NCBI GenBank assembly: GCA_026002875.1
Contig: BPGE01000001.1
Coordinates: 1,550,001-1,614,000, forward strand
Direction: 5' to 3'
Length of the DNA stretch: 64,000 bases
Origin: Bryobacteraceae bacterium
GTDB lineage: Bacteria > Acidobacteriota > Terriglobia > Bryobacterales > Bryobacteraceae
Positions 1 through 8,607 of the stretch are shown here, piece after piece; the stretch's first letter is position 1, and each line of letters starts with the position of its first letter. The notes below the pieces were generated by a model. That model saw only the letters and a program-made list of their open reading frames with translations, was not told where the DNA came from and ran no database searches. The translations under genes and the position numbers were made by a program.

Positions 1-248
1 ACAGACCGCCGGCCGCGGCAACGCGGCAGGCAAGGGTGAAAAGGTGCGGTAAGAGCGCACCGCGTTCCGGGCAACCGGAATGGCAGGGTAAACCCCACGC
101 GGAGCAAGACCAAATAGGGGAGGATGGAGTGGCCCGCTCCGCCTGACTCCCGGGTAGGTCGCTGGAGCCCGTCAGCAATGGCGGGCCTAGAGGAATGACT
201 GCCGCCCGGCCGCAAGGCCGGGTCCAGAAACCGGCTTACAGTCCGGCC
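1..248 (+). ncRNA. rnpB: RNase P RNA, 3' part (5' end outside the window)
   Basis: This is the catalytic RNA of ribonuclease P, which trims the 5' leader of tRNA precursors. The window opens inside the molecule. Recognisable conserved blocks of the bacterial type A RNA are the GGTAAGAGCGCACCG stretch near 47, GGGTAAACCCCACGCGGAGC near 86, AAGACCAAATAGGGG near 105, the CCCGGGTAGGTCGCTGGAGC segment near 149, CCTAGAGGAATGACTG near 186, and the closing CCAGAAACCGGCTTACA near 224. The 3' boundary is estimated a few bases after this last block. The 5' half lies upstream of base 1, so the gene is partial because of the window edge and not because of damage. Confidence 0.93.
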
Positions 249-451
249 GCTCCCCCGCAAAAAAGGGGACAGGAACACAATTCCCCTTTTTCGCCACCGC
301 GCACTCCCCCTCCTGCCGTCCGCCGCAGCGCCCATGCCCGCAGAAAATGCGGTCCGCTCGCTCGTCCAGAGTCTTCGGCTTTCCCCTTCTTGGATCCCGC
401 CATCCTGACCGCCCCCTCGCCATCCGCATTCGCGGTATTCTGGGATACCGA

Positions 452-1204
452 ATGATCCCCATCCGCGACACCATCCCCTCGCGCAATCCCCCCGTCGCCG
501 TGTGGATCCTCATCCTCGCCAACGCCTTCGTCTTCCTGCTTGAATTGGGCATGCCCGAACCCGTGCTGAACGAATTCTTCCGCCTGTTCGGCATTGTCCC
601 GGCGCGCTACACGCATCCGGCGTGGGCCGAAATCTTCGGCTTTCCCGCCGATGATTACTGGCCTTTCCTCACCAGCATGTTTCTTCACGGCGGCTGGATG
701 CACATCATTGGCAACATGTGGACGCTCTGGATTTTCGGCGACAACGTCGAGGACCGCATGGGCCCGGTGCGCTTCACGATTTTCTACCTCCTCTGCGGCA
801 TCGCCGCCGGCGTCGTGCACCTGATGCTGAATCCCCAGTCCACCATCCCCACTGTCGGCGCCAGCGGCGCCATCGCCGGCGTCATGGGCGCTTATTTCTT
901 CCTGTTTCCCCATTCCCGCGTCATCGTTTTCATCCCGGTTCTCTTTCTGCCGTTCTTTTTTGAAGTGCCCGCCGTCACCTATCTCGGCTTCTGGGCGCTG
1001 TCGCAGGTCTTCAGCGGAACGCTCTCGCTGGCCGGTCCGCAGAACGTCGGCGGCGTCGCCTGGTGGGCTCACGTCGGCGGCTTCGCCGCCGGCATCGTGC
1101 TGCACTTCTTCTTCGTCCGCCAGCGTGGTTCTTACCGCCGCCTCTCCCGTGATCAGTACTTTATGGAGATGCCCTACCTGCCGCCCGGATATTGGAGGCG
1201 ATAA
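452..1204 (+). CDS. rhomboid family intramembrane serine protease
   Basis: Predicted 250-residue polytopic inner-membrane protease of the rhomboid family (S54), which cleaves transmembrane segments of substrate proteins. The catalytic serine sits in a GASGAIAG motif around residue 138, and the catalytic histidine in AHVGGFAAG near residue 209. The N-terminal HGGWMHIIGNMW block is the conserved loop/TM2 histidine region. About six hydrophobic segments are visible. I chose the ATG at 452 because the longer in-frame extension (from 347) is arginine-rich and not rhomboid-like. The stop overlaps the start of the next gene (TAATG at 1202-1206), so the two are probably translationally coupled. Substrate unknown. 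Confidence 0.9.
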   Translation: MIPIRDTIPSRNPPVAVWILILANAFVFLLELGMPEPVLNEFFRLFGIVPARYTHPAWAEIFGFPADDYWPFLTSMFLHGGWMHIIGNMWTLWIFGDNVEDRMGPVRFTIFYLLCGIAAGVVHLMLNPQSTIPTVGASGAIAGVMGAYFFLFPHSRVIVFIPVLFLPFFFEVPAVTYLGFWALSQVFSGTLSLAGPQNVGGVAWWAHVGGFAAGIVLHFFFVRQRGSYRRLSRDQYFMEMPYLPPGYWRR

Positions 1205-2052
1205 TGCCGATGAGCCCCACTGACGTCATCTGGTTCTTTTTCCTTGCCTCTGCTTTGCAGCCCGTGCTGCGGCAGCGGTTTCTCGAAGCCGCCCGCCAGC
1301 GCCTGATCGCCAGGATCGAACGCGACCGCCGCTCGCGCGTCATCCTCCTGATCCACCGCCAGGAGACCATGAGCCTGCTCGGTTTTCCGGTCTTCCGCTA
1401 CATCGACGTCAACGACTCGGAAGAGGTCCTGCGCGCCATCCACATGACCGACCCCGACGTCCCCATCGACATCATCCTCCACACGCCCGGTGGTCTCGTC
1501 CTCGCCTCCATGCAGATCGCCCGCGCCCTCCACAAGCACAAGGGCAAGGTCACCGCCTTCGTGCCCCACTACGCCATGTCCGGCGGCACCCTCATCGCCC
1601 TCGCCGCCGACGAAATCGTCATGAGCGAGTACGCCGTCCTTGGTCCCGTCGATCCGCAGCTCGGCCAATACCCCGCCGCCTCCATCCTGAAGGTCCTCGA
1701 ACAGAAGCCCATCGCCGAAGTCAAGGACGAAACCCTGATCCTCGCCGACCAGGCGCGCAAGGCCATGAACCAGATCCGCGAGGGCGTCTTCGAGCTGCTC
1801 CGCAAGAAATGCCCCGAGGCCAAAGCCGAAGAGCTCGCCCGCCTGCTCAGCGAGGGCACCTGGACCCACGACCACCCCATCACCTTCGAAGCCGCCCAGC
1901 AGTACTGCCTGCCCGTCAGCTCCGCCATGCCGCCCGAGATCCTCGAGCTGATGAGCCTCTATCCGCAGCCTGTCCGCCGTCAGCCGACCGTCGAATATCT
2001 GCCAGAACCCCGCCGCTTCTCCGGCGGCGACGGCAGGGCTGCGCTCCCTTAG
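1204..2052 (+). CDS. SDH-family Clp-fold serine protease (PF01972-like)
   Basis: 282-residue protein resembling the serine dehydrogenase proteinase / SppA-like family with a ClpP-crotonase fold. It starts with one hydrophobic segment (residues about 8-22), so it is probably membrane-anchored, followed by the protease core: HTPGGLVLAS around residue 99 and the likely nucleophile serine in HYAMSGGTLIALAADEI around residue 126. GPVDPQLGQYPAAS after it is also typical of the family. The ATG at 1204 overlaps the rhomboid stop and has a GGAGG-type ribosome site just upstream (1194-1198). A TTG at 1192 is also in frame but would place the ribosome site inside the gene. Tight pairing with a rhomboid suggests a joint role in membrane-protein turnover, which is inference. 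Confidence 0.85.
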   Translation: MPMSPTDVIWFFFLASALQPVLRQRFLEAARQRLIARIERDRRSRVILLIHRQETMSLLGFPVFRYIDVNDSEEVLRAIHMTDPDVPIDIILHTPGGLVLASMQIARALHKHKGKVTAFVPHYAMSGGTLIALAADEIVMSEYAVLGPVDPQLGQYPAASILKVLEQKPIAEVKDETLILADQARKAMNQIREGVFELLRKKCPEAKAEELARLLSEGTWTHDHPITFEAAQQYCLPVSSAMPPEILELMSLYPQPVRRQPTVEYLPEPRRFSGGDGRAALP

Positions 2053-2065
2053 CCGCCCCCAGTCT

Positions 2066-2170
2066 GGTTTCCCGCCGCCCCATCCCCCGGGTTTCCCGCC
2101 GCCCTTGGGCGGCGGCTGCATCCCAACCGTGCGCCTGATCTCCGCCGGGGCGGAGCCTGCATCCCAACCG
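2066..2170 (-). repeat. dispersed head-hairpin-tail repeat, two copies plus a half copy
   Basis: Read on the minus strand, one copy (2169 to 2139) has the head GGTTGGGATGCAG, a 7-bp stem CTCCGCC/GGCGGAG and no tail. The next (2128 to 2090) has the same head, a 9-bp stem CCGCCGCCC/GGGCGGCGG with an AA loop, then the tail GAAACC. A further half copy (about 2079 to 2066) keeps only GGCGGCGGGAAACC. The same head, 9-bp stem plus AA loop and tail make up the tandem array at 36634-37080, but with an unrelated stem sequence. The copies lie between the protease gene and the convergent thrC stop. No family name is known to me. Confidence 0.75.
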
Positions 2171-2208
2171 TGCCCGCGGTCCCAGAGCCATCTGGTGACC
2201 CCGCCGCC

Positions 2209-3537
2209 TCACTCCCCCGCGTGCCGCTGCAGCAGCTCCGCAATCGCCTCCACATCCGCAGCCGCCGTCACGGGCTGGTTTGCGAAATTCGGCGAAATCC
2301 GTTCACCGGAAGGCGTGGAAAGCTGCCCCGTGTGGTAGCGGTAGATGTAATCCGGATCCTTCAGCACGTGGCCTGTCAGCACCGCCACGGCGTCTTCTTC
2401 CGCCTTCATCGCTCCGTCAGCAACCAGCTTGCGGATGCCCGCCAGCGTCGCCGCCGATGCCGGCTCGCACCCGATCCCGCACTGCCCGATCACAGCTTTC
2501 GCGTCGGCGATCTCCTGCTCGGACACCTTCTCCACCACGCCGTCCGACTCATCGATCACCTGAATCGCCTTCGGCCAGGACACCGGATCGCCGATCCGGA
2601 TCGCCGTCGCCAGCGTCTCCGGCTTCGTCACGGGTACGAACGAGCCCCGCTTGTGGAAGTATTCGTAAAACGGCGCAGACCCTTCCGCCTGAATCACGGC
2701 GAACCGCGGCAGCCGGTCGATGAAGCCCATTGCAAGCAGTTCTCGAAGGGCTTTTCCAAAAGCGCTGATGTTGCCGAGGTTCCCGCCCGGAAGCACGATC
2801 CAGTCCGGCACGCGCCAGTCGAGCTGATCCAGCAGCTCTGCCATGATCGTCTTCTGCCCTTCAATCCGGAAAGGATTCACGGAATTCAGCAGATAAATCC
2901 CCGTCTTTTCAGCCAGCTCCCGGACCAGTTTCAGGATTTGGTCGAAGTTTGCCTCCACCTGCACCGTCAGCGCGCCGTACTCGAGCGCCTGCGCCAGCTT
3001 CCCGTAGCTGATGTTGCCCTGCGGCAGGAAAATGATCGGCGTCAGTCCGGCGGCGGATGCATACGCCGCCATCGAAGCCGACGTATTGCCCGTCGAAACG
3101 CACGCCACCCGCTTCAGCCCCAGCCGCAGCGCCTGCGAGGCGCCCACGGTCATGCCGTTGTCCTTGAACGAACCCGTCGGGTTGAAGCCCTGATGCTTGA
3201 ACCGCAGCCTGTTCAGCCCTGCATACCGCGCCGCCCGCGGCGCCTCCAGCACGGGCGTGTTGCCCTCCGCCAGCGTCACGATCCGCGTCACGTCCCGGAA
3301 CGGCAGCAGCTCGCGGTAGCGCCACACGCCGGAGCGGTCCTCCGGCGCGTTCGACATCCGCCGCTCCCGCCAGGCGCGTTTCATCGCCGCCGGGTCCAGC
3401 CCCTGGGGCGCGGACGCCTCCAGCAGAGCGCCGCACTTCGGACACGTGTAGATCACCTCGTCCAGCGGAAACCGCGAGGCGCAGGAAGGTTCGATGCAGA
3501 GAAGGCTTGGCGTGGACAACCCTTCAGTGTAAGGCAC
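2209..3537 (-). CDS. thrC: threonine synthase
   Basis: 442-residue PLP-dependent enzyme that converts O-phospho-L-homoserine to L-threonine, the last step of threonine biosynthesis. An N-terminal zinc-ribbon-like segment (CIEPSC and CPKCGALLE, residues about 9-35) is typical of archaeal-type and many bacterial threonine synthases. The PLP lysine lies in FNPTGSFKDNG, and a phosphate-binding ALTGHVLKDP motif is near the C-terminus. The GTG at 3537 gives the start VPYTEGLSTPS, which matches how relatives begin; an upstream in-frame ATG (3627) would add a non-conserved arginine-rich tail. The gene is apparently monocistronic, with rhaM just upstream on the same strand. Confidence 0.93.
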   Translation of the reverse strand: MPYTEGLSTPSLLCIEPSCASRFPLDEVIYTCPKCGALLEASAPQGLDPAAMKRAWRERRMSNAPEDRSGVWRYRELLPFRDVTRIVTLAEGNTPVLEAPRAARYAGLNRLRFKHQGFNPTGSFKDNGMTVGASQALRLGLKRVACVSTGNTSASMAAYASAAGLTPIIFLPQGNISYGKLAQALEYGALTVQVEANFDQILKLVRELAEKTGIYLLNSVNPFRIEGQKTIMAELLDQLDWRVPDWIVLPGGNLGNISAFGKALRELLAMGFIDRLPRFAVIQAEGSAPFYEYFHKRGSFVPVTKPETLATAIRIGDPVSWPKAIQVIDESDGVVEKVSEQEIADAKAVIGQCGIGCEPASAATLAGIRKLVADGAMKAEEDAVAVLTGHVLKDPDYIYRYHTGQLSTPSGERISPNFANQPVTAAADVEAIAELLQRHAGE

Positions 3538-3556
3538 GCGCCCGGTGCGGCGCAGT

Positions 3557-3877
<321 letters not shown>

Positions 3878-3922
3878 GGCGTCATCATACCGGCCCGCCG
3901 CCGCCGGTGTCATCATGTCCGC

Positions 3923-4912
3923 ATGGGACGCACGATGCTGGCGGCATGGATCGAAAACGGCAGCGTGGAGCTGCGCGGGCTCCCCCGTCCGCGCCCCCGC
4001 AAAGGCGAAGCTCTCATCCGCGTCCATTGCGCCGGCATCTGCAACACCGACCTGGAACTGCTCGCCGGCTACTACGGCTTCCGCGGTGTTCCCGGCCACG
4101 AGTTCGTTGGCACGGTGGTCGAAGGCAGCCCGCGGTGGTTGGGCAGGCGCGTGGCGGGCGAAATCAGCCTCGGCTGCGGACGCTGCCCGCAATGCGCTGC
4201 CGGCATGCGCCGCCACTGTCCGCGCCGCCGCGTGCTGGGCATTCTGAATCACCCCGGCGCTCTGGCTGAGTTCCTCGTTCTGCCGGAGGAGAACCTCCAC
4301 GAGATCCCGCGCTCGGTGCCCGACGAAGAGGCAGTCTTCTGCGAGCCGCTCGCTGCAGCCTGCGAAATCCTCGAACAGGTCCGCATCCCGCGCGCCGCGC
4401 CCGTGGCTGTGCTCGGCGACGGCAAGCTCGGCCTTCTCTGCGCGCAGGCGTTGGCCGCCGCCGGGGCGCAGGTCGTCCTGTTCGGCCGCCATCCGGAACG
4501 ATCGCGCTGGCTGGCCCGTCGCCGCATCCGCCTGCTGTGCGGGACCAGGCGGCCCGCGCGCGCGTTCCCCTTCGTCGTCGAGGCGACCGGCACAGCCGCG
4601 GGTCTGCAGGAAGCCCTGCAGCTCGTCGCGCCCCGCGGCACGGTCGTCCTCAAATCCACCACCCATGAACCCGTCCGCGCGGACCTGTCGAAGCTTGTTG
4701 TCGTGCCTGAAGTGACCCTCGTGGGCTCCCGCTGCGGCCCGTTTCCGAAGGCGCTGCGTCTGCTCAGGCAGAGGCGCGTCGAGACCGCGCCGCTCGTGCA
4801 CGGCCGGCTGAATCTGGCGGACGTGGCCGAAGCCTTCCGCAAGGCTGCAGCGCCAGGAGCGCTCAAGGTCCTGGTCGCGTGCCTGACACCAGACGCCAGT
4901 AGCGCTCGATGA
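3923..4912 (+). CDS. zinc-dependent alcohol dehydrogenase (MDR superfamily)
   Basis: 329-residue medium-chain dehydrogenase/reductase that should oxidise an alcohol or polyol with NAD(P). Catalytic zinc ligands are seen in AGICNTDLEL and PGHEFVGTV, and the structural zinc site in CGRCPQCAAGMRRHC. The Rossmann nucleotide-binding segment is VAVLGDGKLGLLCAQALAAA around residue 156. Closest in general layout to threonine/sorbitol dehydrogenase-like MDR enzymes; the substrate cannot be read from the sequence. Two in-frame ATGs (3923 and 3935) are possible and neither has a clear ribosome site, so the true N-terminus may be four residues shorter. Divergent from rhaM, with only 45 bp between the starts. 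Confidence 0.85.
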   Translation: MGRTMLAAWIENGSVELRGLPRPRPRKGEALIRVHCAGICNTDLELLAGYYGFRGVPGHEFVGTVVEGSPRWLGRRVAGEISLGCGRCPQCAAGMRRHCPRRRVLGILNHPGALAEFLVLPEENLHEIPRSVPDEEAVFCEPLAAACEILEQVRIPRAAPVAVLGDGKLGLLCAQALAAAGAQVVLFGRHPERSRWLARRRIRLLCGTRRPARAFPFVVEATGTAAGLQEALQLVAPRGTVVLKSTTHEPVRADLSKLVVVPEVTLVGSRCGPFPKALRLLRQRRVETAPLVHGRLNLADVAEAFRKAAAPGALKVLVACLTPDASSAR

Positions 4913-5612
4913 CCCGCTCCACGTAGTTCAGCGTCTCGCGGTAGGGCGGAACTCCGCTGTAGCGGTCCACCGCGCCCGCGCCCGCATTGTACGCCGCCAG
5001 CGCCCGGCGCACCGGATTCGGCGTGTTCTGATACTTCAGCAGCAGATCCCGCAGCAGCCGCGTGCCGGCTTCGATGTTTTCCCGCAGATCGTGCGGATCG
5101 GCGCCCAGCTGCGCCGCCGTCTGCGGCATCAGCTGCATCACCCCCACGGCGCCTTTCGGCGAAACCGCATGCGGCTGATAGGCGGACTCCGTCGCGGCCA
5201 CAGCGTGGACAAGCTCCGGCGGCAGCCCGTGCCGCAGCGCCGCCTCCGTCACCACCGCGCGCGGATCTTCCGTCCGCCGCGCGGCAGGCGCGGGCGCCGC
5301 CGCGGGCGCTTCAGCCGGACGCGCCGCTTCCGGCAGCCGCTCGATGCGTTCGATCGCCGACGCCGGCATCTCGATCCGCCCGCCCCCGAGATGCAGGATG
5401 CACGCCGGTCCCGCCTCTCCGCACTCGGCCCTGTCCACCGCCATCTGCGCGCCCGTGCGCAGCGTCACCACGTCGGCCGCAGAGAGAGGGAGTACCCAGT
5501 ACAGAAGTAGCGCGAAATGTTTGAACCAGCAGAAGCGCGGATTGTCCGCCTGCGCCGCCGCGCCTCCTGTCGCGTCCCCGGTGCGCCTACTGCAGGTCGT
5601 CCATCCAGTCAT
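4863..5612 (-). CDS. lytic transglycosylase domain protein (SLT/Slt70-type)
   Basis: Secreted or periplasmic murein lytic transglycosylase, predicted to cleave peptidoglycan glycan strands with formation of 1,6-anhydro-MurNAc. A hydrophobic leader (FALLLYWVLPLSAADV, residues 33-48) precedes an alanine/proline-rich linker and a C-terminal SLT domain. The catalytic glutamate is in AVAATESAYQPHAVSPKGA, followed by GVMQLMPQTA and the ALAAYNAGAGAV motif. The ATG at 5612 lies inside the 3' end of the upstream carboxypeptidase gene (26-bp overlap), which leaves an unusually long pre-leader of about 30 residues; a later non-ATG start is possible. The two genes probably share a transcript. Confidence 0.85.
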   Translation of the reverse strand: MTGWTTCSRRTGDATGGAAAQADNPRFCWFKHFALLLYWVLPLSAADVVTLRTGAQMAVDRAECGEAGPACILHLGGGRIEMPASAIERIERLPEAARPAEAPAAAPAPAARRTEDPRAVVTEAALRHGLPPELVHAVAATESAYQPHAVSPKGAVGVMQLMPQTAAQLGADPHDLRENIEAGTRLLRDLLLKYQNTPNPVRRALAAYNAGAGAVDRYSGVPPYRETLNYVERVIERYWRLVSGTRPGP

Positions 5613-8517
5613 CGCCCTCGCTCGCCTGCGGCTTCGCCGCCTCGGCCGCCGGGCGCCCCGCGCCCAGGTGCTCGAAGTGCATCGCCGCGTTCAGCAGAAG
5701 CATGAAGCTGCCCTGCGTCTGCTGCCGCCACATCGGGTTGTTGGCGAACAGCAGCCAGTGGCCTTTGCCCCGCGGCACGTCGATCAGAGCCGGCTTTCCG
5801 GCCAGTTCGCGCCCTCCGGCCAGCATCCCCGACACGAGCAGCTCCCGCTCCTGCGCGAATCGCAGCAGCACGCGCGGCCGCTCGTGCGGCGCAGGCAGGT
5901 ACGGCCGCATCGTTTCCATCATCTCCGCGCTCAGCTCTCCCGGCCGCATCGGCGGCGCGGGCGGGGCAGGCGGGCGTCCCTGGACCACGTCGGGGTCATC
6001 CAGCCCCCCGCGCCCCGACGGACGCGACGGCGGCTGCCCCGCCTGCTGGCCCATGAATCCGCCTCCCATGCCTCCTGTCAGACTGACGTTGAACACCGGC
6101 CCGGCGTTGAAATAGACGGGCAACTTTCCTTCATAACCGTACATCACCGGACTGCCCGCGTCGGCGATGTCCGCGTTCAGCACGGAGCCGCGCGCCCGCA
6201 GCTCGCGCGTCTGCTCGATCGTCACGCCCTCCACCAGCCCGAAATCGATCGGCAGCGACGCATTGCCCGCCACGGTCACAAACAGTCCGCCCTCTTCGAC
6301 AAAGCGGCGGATGTTGGCCAGTCCCTCCAGCTCGATCCCGCCGCGGATGTCGTCGCTCTGATCCGGCGACGTGCCGATGTTCGGCGTCAGCTCCGACGCC
6401 TTCCACGGAATCGGCTCGCCGCGCTTCGGAATCCCGAGCAGCAGCCGCCGCGAATCCGCGTTCACGTGGCCCAGCACGATCACGTCGTATTTCGCCCGCA
6501 GGTTGGGCGTGTCGCGCAGCGCGTGGACGGAAATGTAGTCGTAGGGCACGCCGGTCGACTCGAACCCCAGCCGGAACCAGCCCTCGTTCTGCGTGTTCGT
6601 CCACGTATGCACCAGCGCAATGCGCGGCGCCGCCACCGGATGCGTATCCACCTTCGGCAGCTCCGGCGCCGCCTGCAGCGTCAGTCCGATCTCGCGGGCT
6701 GCCTGATCCAGCCGCGCCCGGAGATCCGCCGGGTTGCCCTCCGCAGGGATCAGGAACGAGCCCGCCGGGTATTTCCGCCCGCCCGCCTCGAACGCTTTCT
6801 CCGCAGCCAGAAACCGCACGTCTTTCAGCCGGAACCGGAACGTGGCCAGCGCCCGGTCCGCGTTGTGCGCCAGCAGATACACGCTGCCCTCGCCCTGCAC
6901 GCCGCCCTCGGGTTTCGGCGGCGCGGCGAGCGGCGTCGCCCGCGCCTTCAGGATCTCCGTGTCGGTCACGCGCGTCACCGGCACGTTCCGCAACGCGCCC
7001 AGCGTCCAGCCCGTGTCGTCATAGGGCGAGGTGTCGTTCGGGTTGTAATATTGCCGGTCCAGGAACATGTCCGCCATGCGCGAATACGGCTGATCCATCC
7101 GCACCAGATACGCGCCGCGCGGGAATTTCGTCTTGCCCGCCTCCGTTTCCTGATCCAGCCTCTGCACTTCCACGCCATGCAGCATCAGCTGCGCGGCGAG
7201 GCTTGCCGCCTCGTTCGGCCGCGGCTCGGGATGGATGACGTACGCCGCAGGGCCTTCCGTCGTCGCCTTCGCCACGCTCCGCTTGCTCTTGAGCCAGAAA
7301 TTCCGCAGAAACGTCTCGCGGTTTTTCGCCGCGAAGTCCATCGAAATCAGCAGCGCCGACTGCTGCAGATTCACGTTGTTCCGGTGGGACCATTTCACTC
7401 TTGGAAGCGGCGGGTTCGGCCTGTACCAGGCCCTCTGCGTCTGCTGCGGGTTCACCGTGCGCTCGCGCGTGTCGGCGCCGCCGTTGCCGAACGTCTCGTA
7501 GAACCGCCCGATCGAGTTGTGCCCGTGCGCCACCTGCATCATGTAGTTGGCGCCCCAGCCGTCATAGAAGCCCCACGTCCACACGCCCGGCACCCCGCGC
7601 TTGGTCATCTCCTCCACCTCGTGCCAGGCCATCTTCTGCCACTCGTTGATCTCGATCGGATCGAACCAGGCGTTGTATGGCCCCATTCCCGTGGACGTGT
7701 ACAGGAACGGCACGGACTCGTGCAGGTCATGCACCACCTGCGGATGGAACTCGAGAAACGTCTTCGTGATGTTCCGGCTCAGCGCCAGCGACAGCGCGAT
7801 GCCGTCGCGGTTGTTGTCATGCGCCACGTACTTGCCCCAGTACAGCAGCGGCGGGGGCGTCTTTCCCGGATTCGCCTTGCGCCAGCGGTAGAGATCCACC
7901 ATGCGCTCCCGCCCGTCCACTTCCACCACCGGCGTGATCATCACCACCAGGTTCCGCCGCAGATTCTCGTAGAACGGCGTCTCCGTCACGGCAAGCCGGT
8001 AAGCCAGCTCCATCAGCATCTCCGGCGCGCCCGTCTCGGGCGAGTGGATCGCACCCGTGGCCCAGTAGAAGGGCACGCCCTCGCGCAGCAGTTTCTCGGC
8101 TTCCGCATCCGGCGTCGTGCGCGGATCGGCCAGCCGCGCTGTGATCTGCTTCAGCCGGTCGAGCCGCTTGAGGTTCTCTTCGCTCGACACGAGCACCACG
8201 ATCATCTCGCGTCCTTCCTCGGTCTGCCCGATCGGTTGCACGCGCACGCGCGGCGACGTGCGCTCCAGCTCGCGCATGTAGCGGTGGATGTCCTTTGCGT
8301 ACGTCAGCCGGTTCTCGGCGCCGGCGATGTAGCCGAGAAACCTCTCCGGCGTCGGCACGGTGCGCGACGCGGGCAGATGATCCACGAATTCCGTCAGGAA
8401 CATCGGCGACGTCGTCGCCTCGCGGATCTGCTTCATGTAGCCCTCGTCGAGAGGCTGTTGCGCCAGCAGAGGCAGGCAGGCCAGCAGGCAAAAAGCGGCG
8501 GATCGGTGCATGGTCAT
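5587..8517 (-). CDS. secreted M14-family zinc carboxypeptidase
   Basis: 976-residue exported metallopeptidase. After a signal peptide (residues about 3-19, ending LLAQQ) comes an M14 carboxypeptidase domain with the zinc-binding ATGAIHSPETGAPE motif and a second metal histidine in VVHDLHESVPF. The rest is a long C-terminal region seen in acidobacterial and Bacteroidetes M14 proteins, with a glutamine-amidotransferase-like segment (VIVLGHVNADSRR, GGLFVTVAGNAS) and a closing GHWLLFANNPMWR stretch. The ATG at 8517 gives MTMHRS; an ATG at 8511 would also keep the signal peptide. It overlaps the downstream transglycosylase. A likely role is degradation of external peptides or proteins; substrate unknown. 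Confidence 0.87.
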   Translation of the reverse strand: MTMHRSAAFCLLACLPLLAQQPLDEGYMKQIREATTSPMFLTEFVDHLPASRTVPTPERFLGYIAGAENRLTYAKDIHRYMRELERTSPRVRVQPIGQTEEGREMIVVLVSSEENLKRLDRLKQITARLADPRTTPDAEAEKLLREGVPFYWATGAIHSPETGAPEMLMELAYRLAVTETPFYENLRRNLVVMITPVVEVDGRERMVDLYRWRKANPGKTPPPLLYWGKYVAHDNNRDGIALSLALSRNITKTFLEFHPQVVHDLHESVPFLYTSTGMGPYNAWFDPIEINEWQKMAWHEVEEMTKRGVPGVWTWGFYDGWGANYMMQVAHGHNSIGRFYETFGNGGADTRERTVNPQQTQRAWYRPNPPLPRVKWSHRNNVNLQQSALLISMDFAAKNRETFLRNFWLKSKRSVAKATTEGPAAYVIHPEPRPNEAASLAAQLMLHGVEVQRLDQETEAGKTKFPRGAYLVRMDQPYSRMADMFLDRQYYNPNDTSPYDDTGWTLGALRNVPVTRVTDTEILKARATPLAAPPKPEGGVQGEGSVYLLAHNADRALATFRFRLKDVRFLAAEKAFEAGGRKYPAGSFLIPAEGNPADLRARLDQAAREIGLTLQAAPELPKVDTHPVAAPRIALVHTWTNTQNEGWFRLGFESTGVPYDYISVHALRDTPNLRAKYDVIVLGHVNADSRRLLLGIPKRGEPIPWKASELTPNIGTSPDQSDDIRGGIELEGLANIRRFVEEGGLFVTVAGNASLPIDFGLVEGVTIEQTRELRARGSVLNADIADAGSPVMYGYEGKLPVYFNAGPVFNVSLTGGMGGGFMGQQAGQPPSRPSGRGGLDDPDVVQGRPPAPPAPPMRPGELSAEMMETMRPYLPAPHERPRVLLRFAQERELLVSGMLAGGRELAGKPALIDVPRGKGHWLLFANNPMWRQQTQGSFMLLLNAAMHFEHLGAGRPAAEAAKPQASEGDDWMDDLQ

Positions 8518-8530
8518 ATTCTTAACACGC

Positions 8531-8582
8531 GCGGCGGGACAGAGAGGCCGATCCCCTGGCATCGGCCTCTCCGCCCCGCCGC
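8531..8582 (-). terminator. large two-step hairpin between receptor and peptidase genes
   Basis: An outer stem GCGGCGGG (8531-8538) pairs with CCCGCCGC (8575-8582), and an inner stem AGAGGCCGAT (8543-8552) pairs with ATCGGCCTCT (8561-8570). It lies just after the stop of the minus-strand TonB-dependent receptor and just before the start of the M14 peptidase gene. There is no run of T after it, so it may be an attenuating or RNA-stabilising structure rather than a true intrinsic terminator. Confidence 0.45.
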
Positions 8583-8607
8583 GGAGATCGCTCCCGGGCC
8601 TCTGGTG

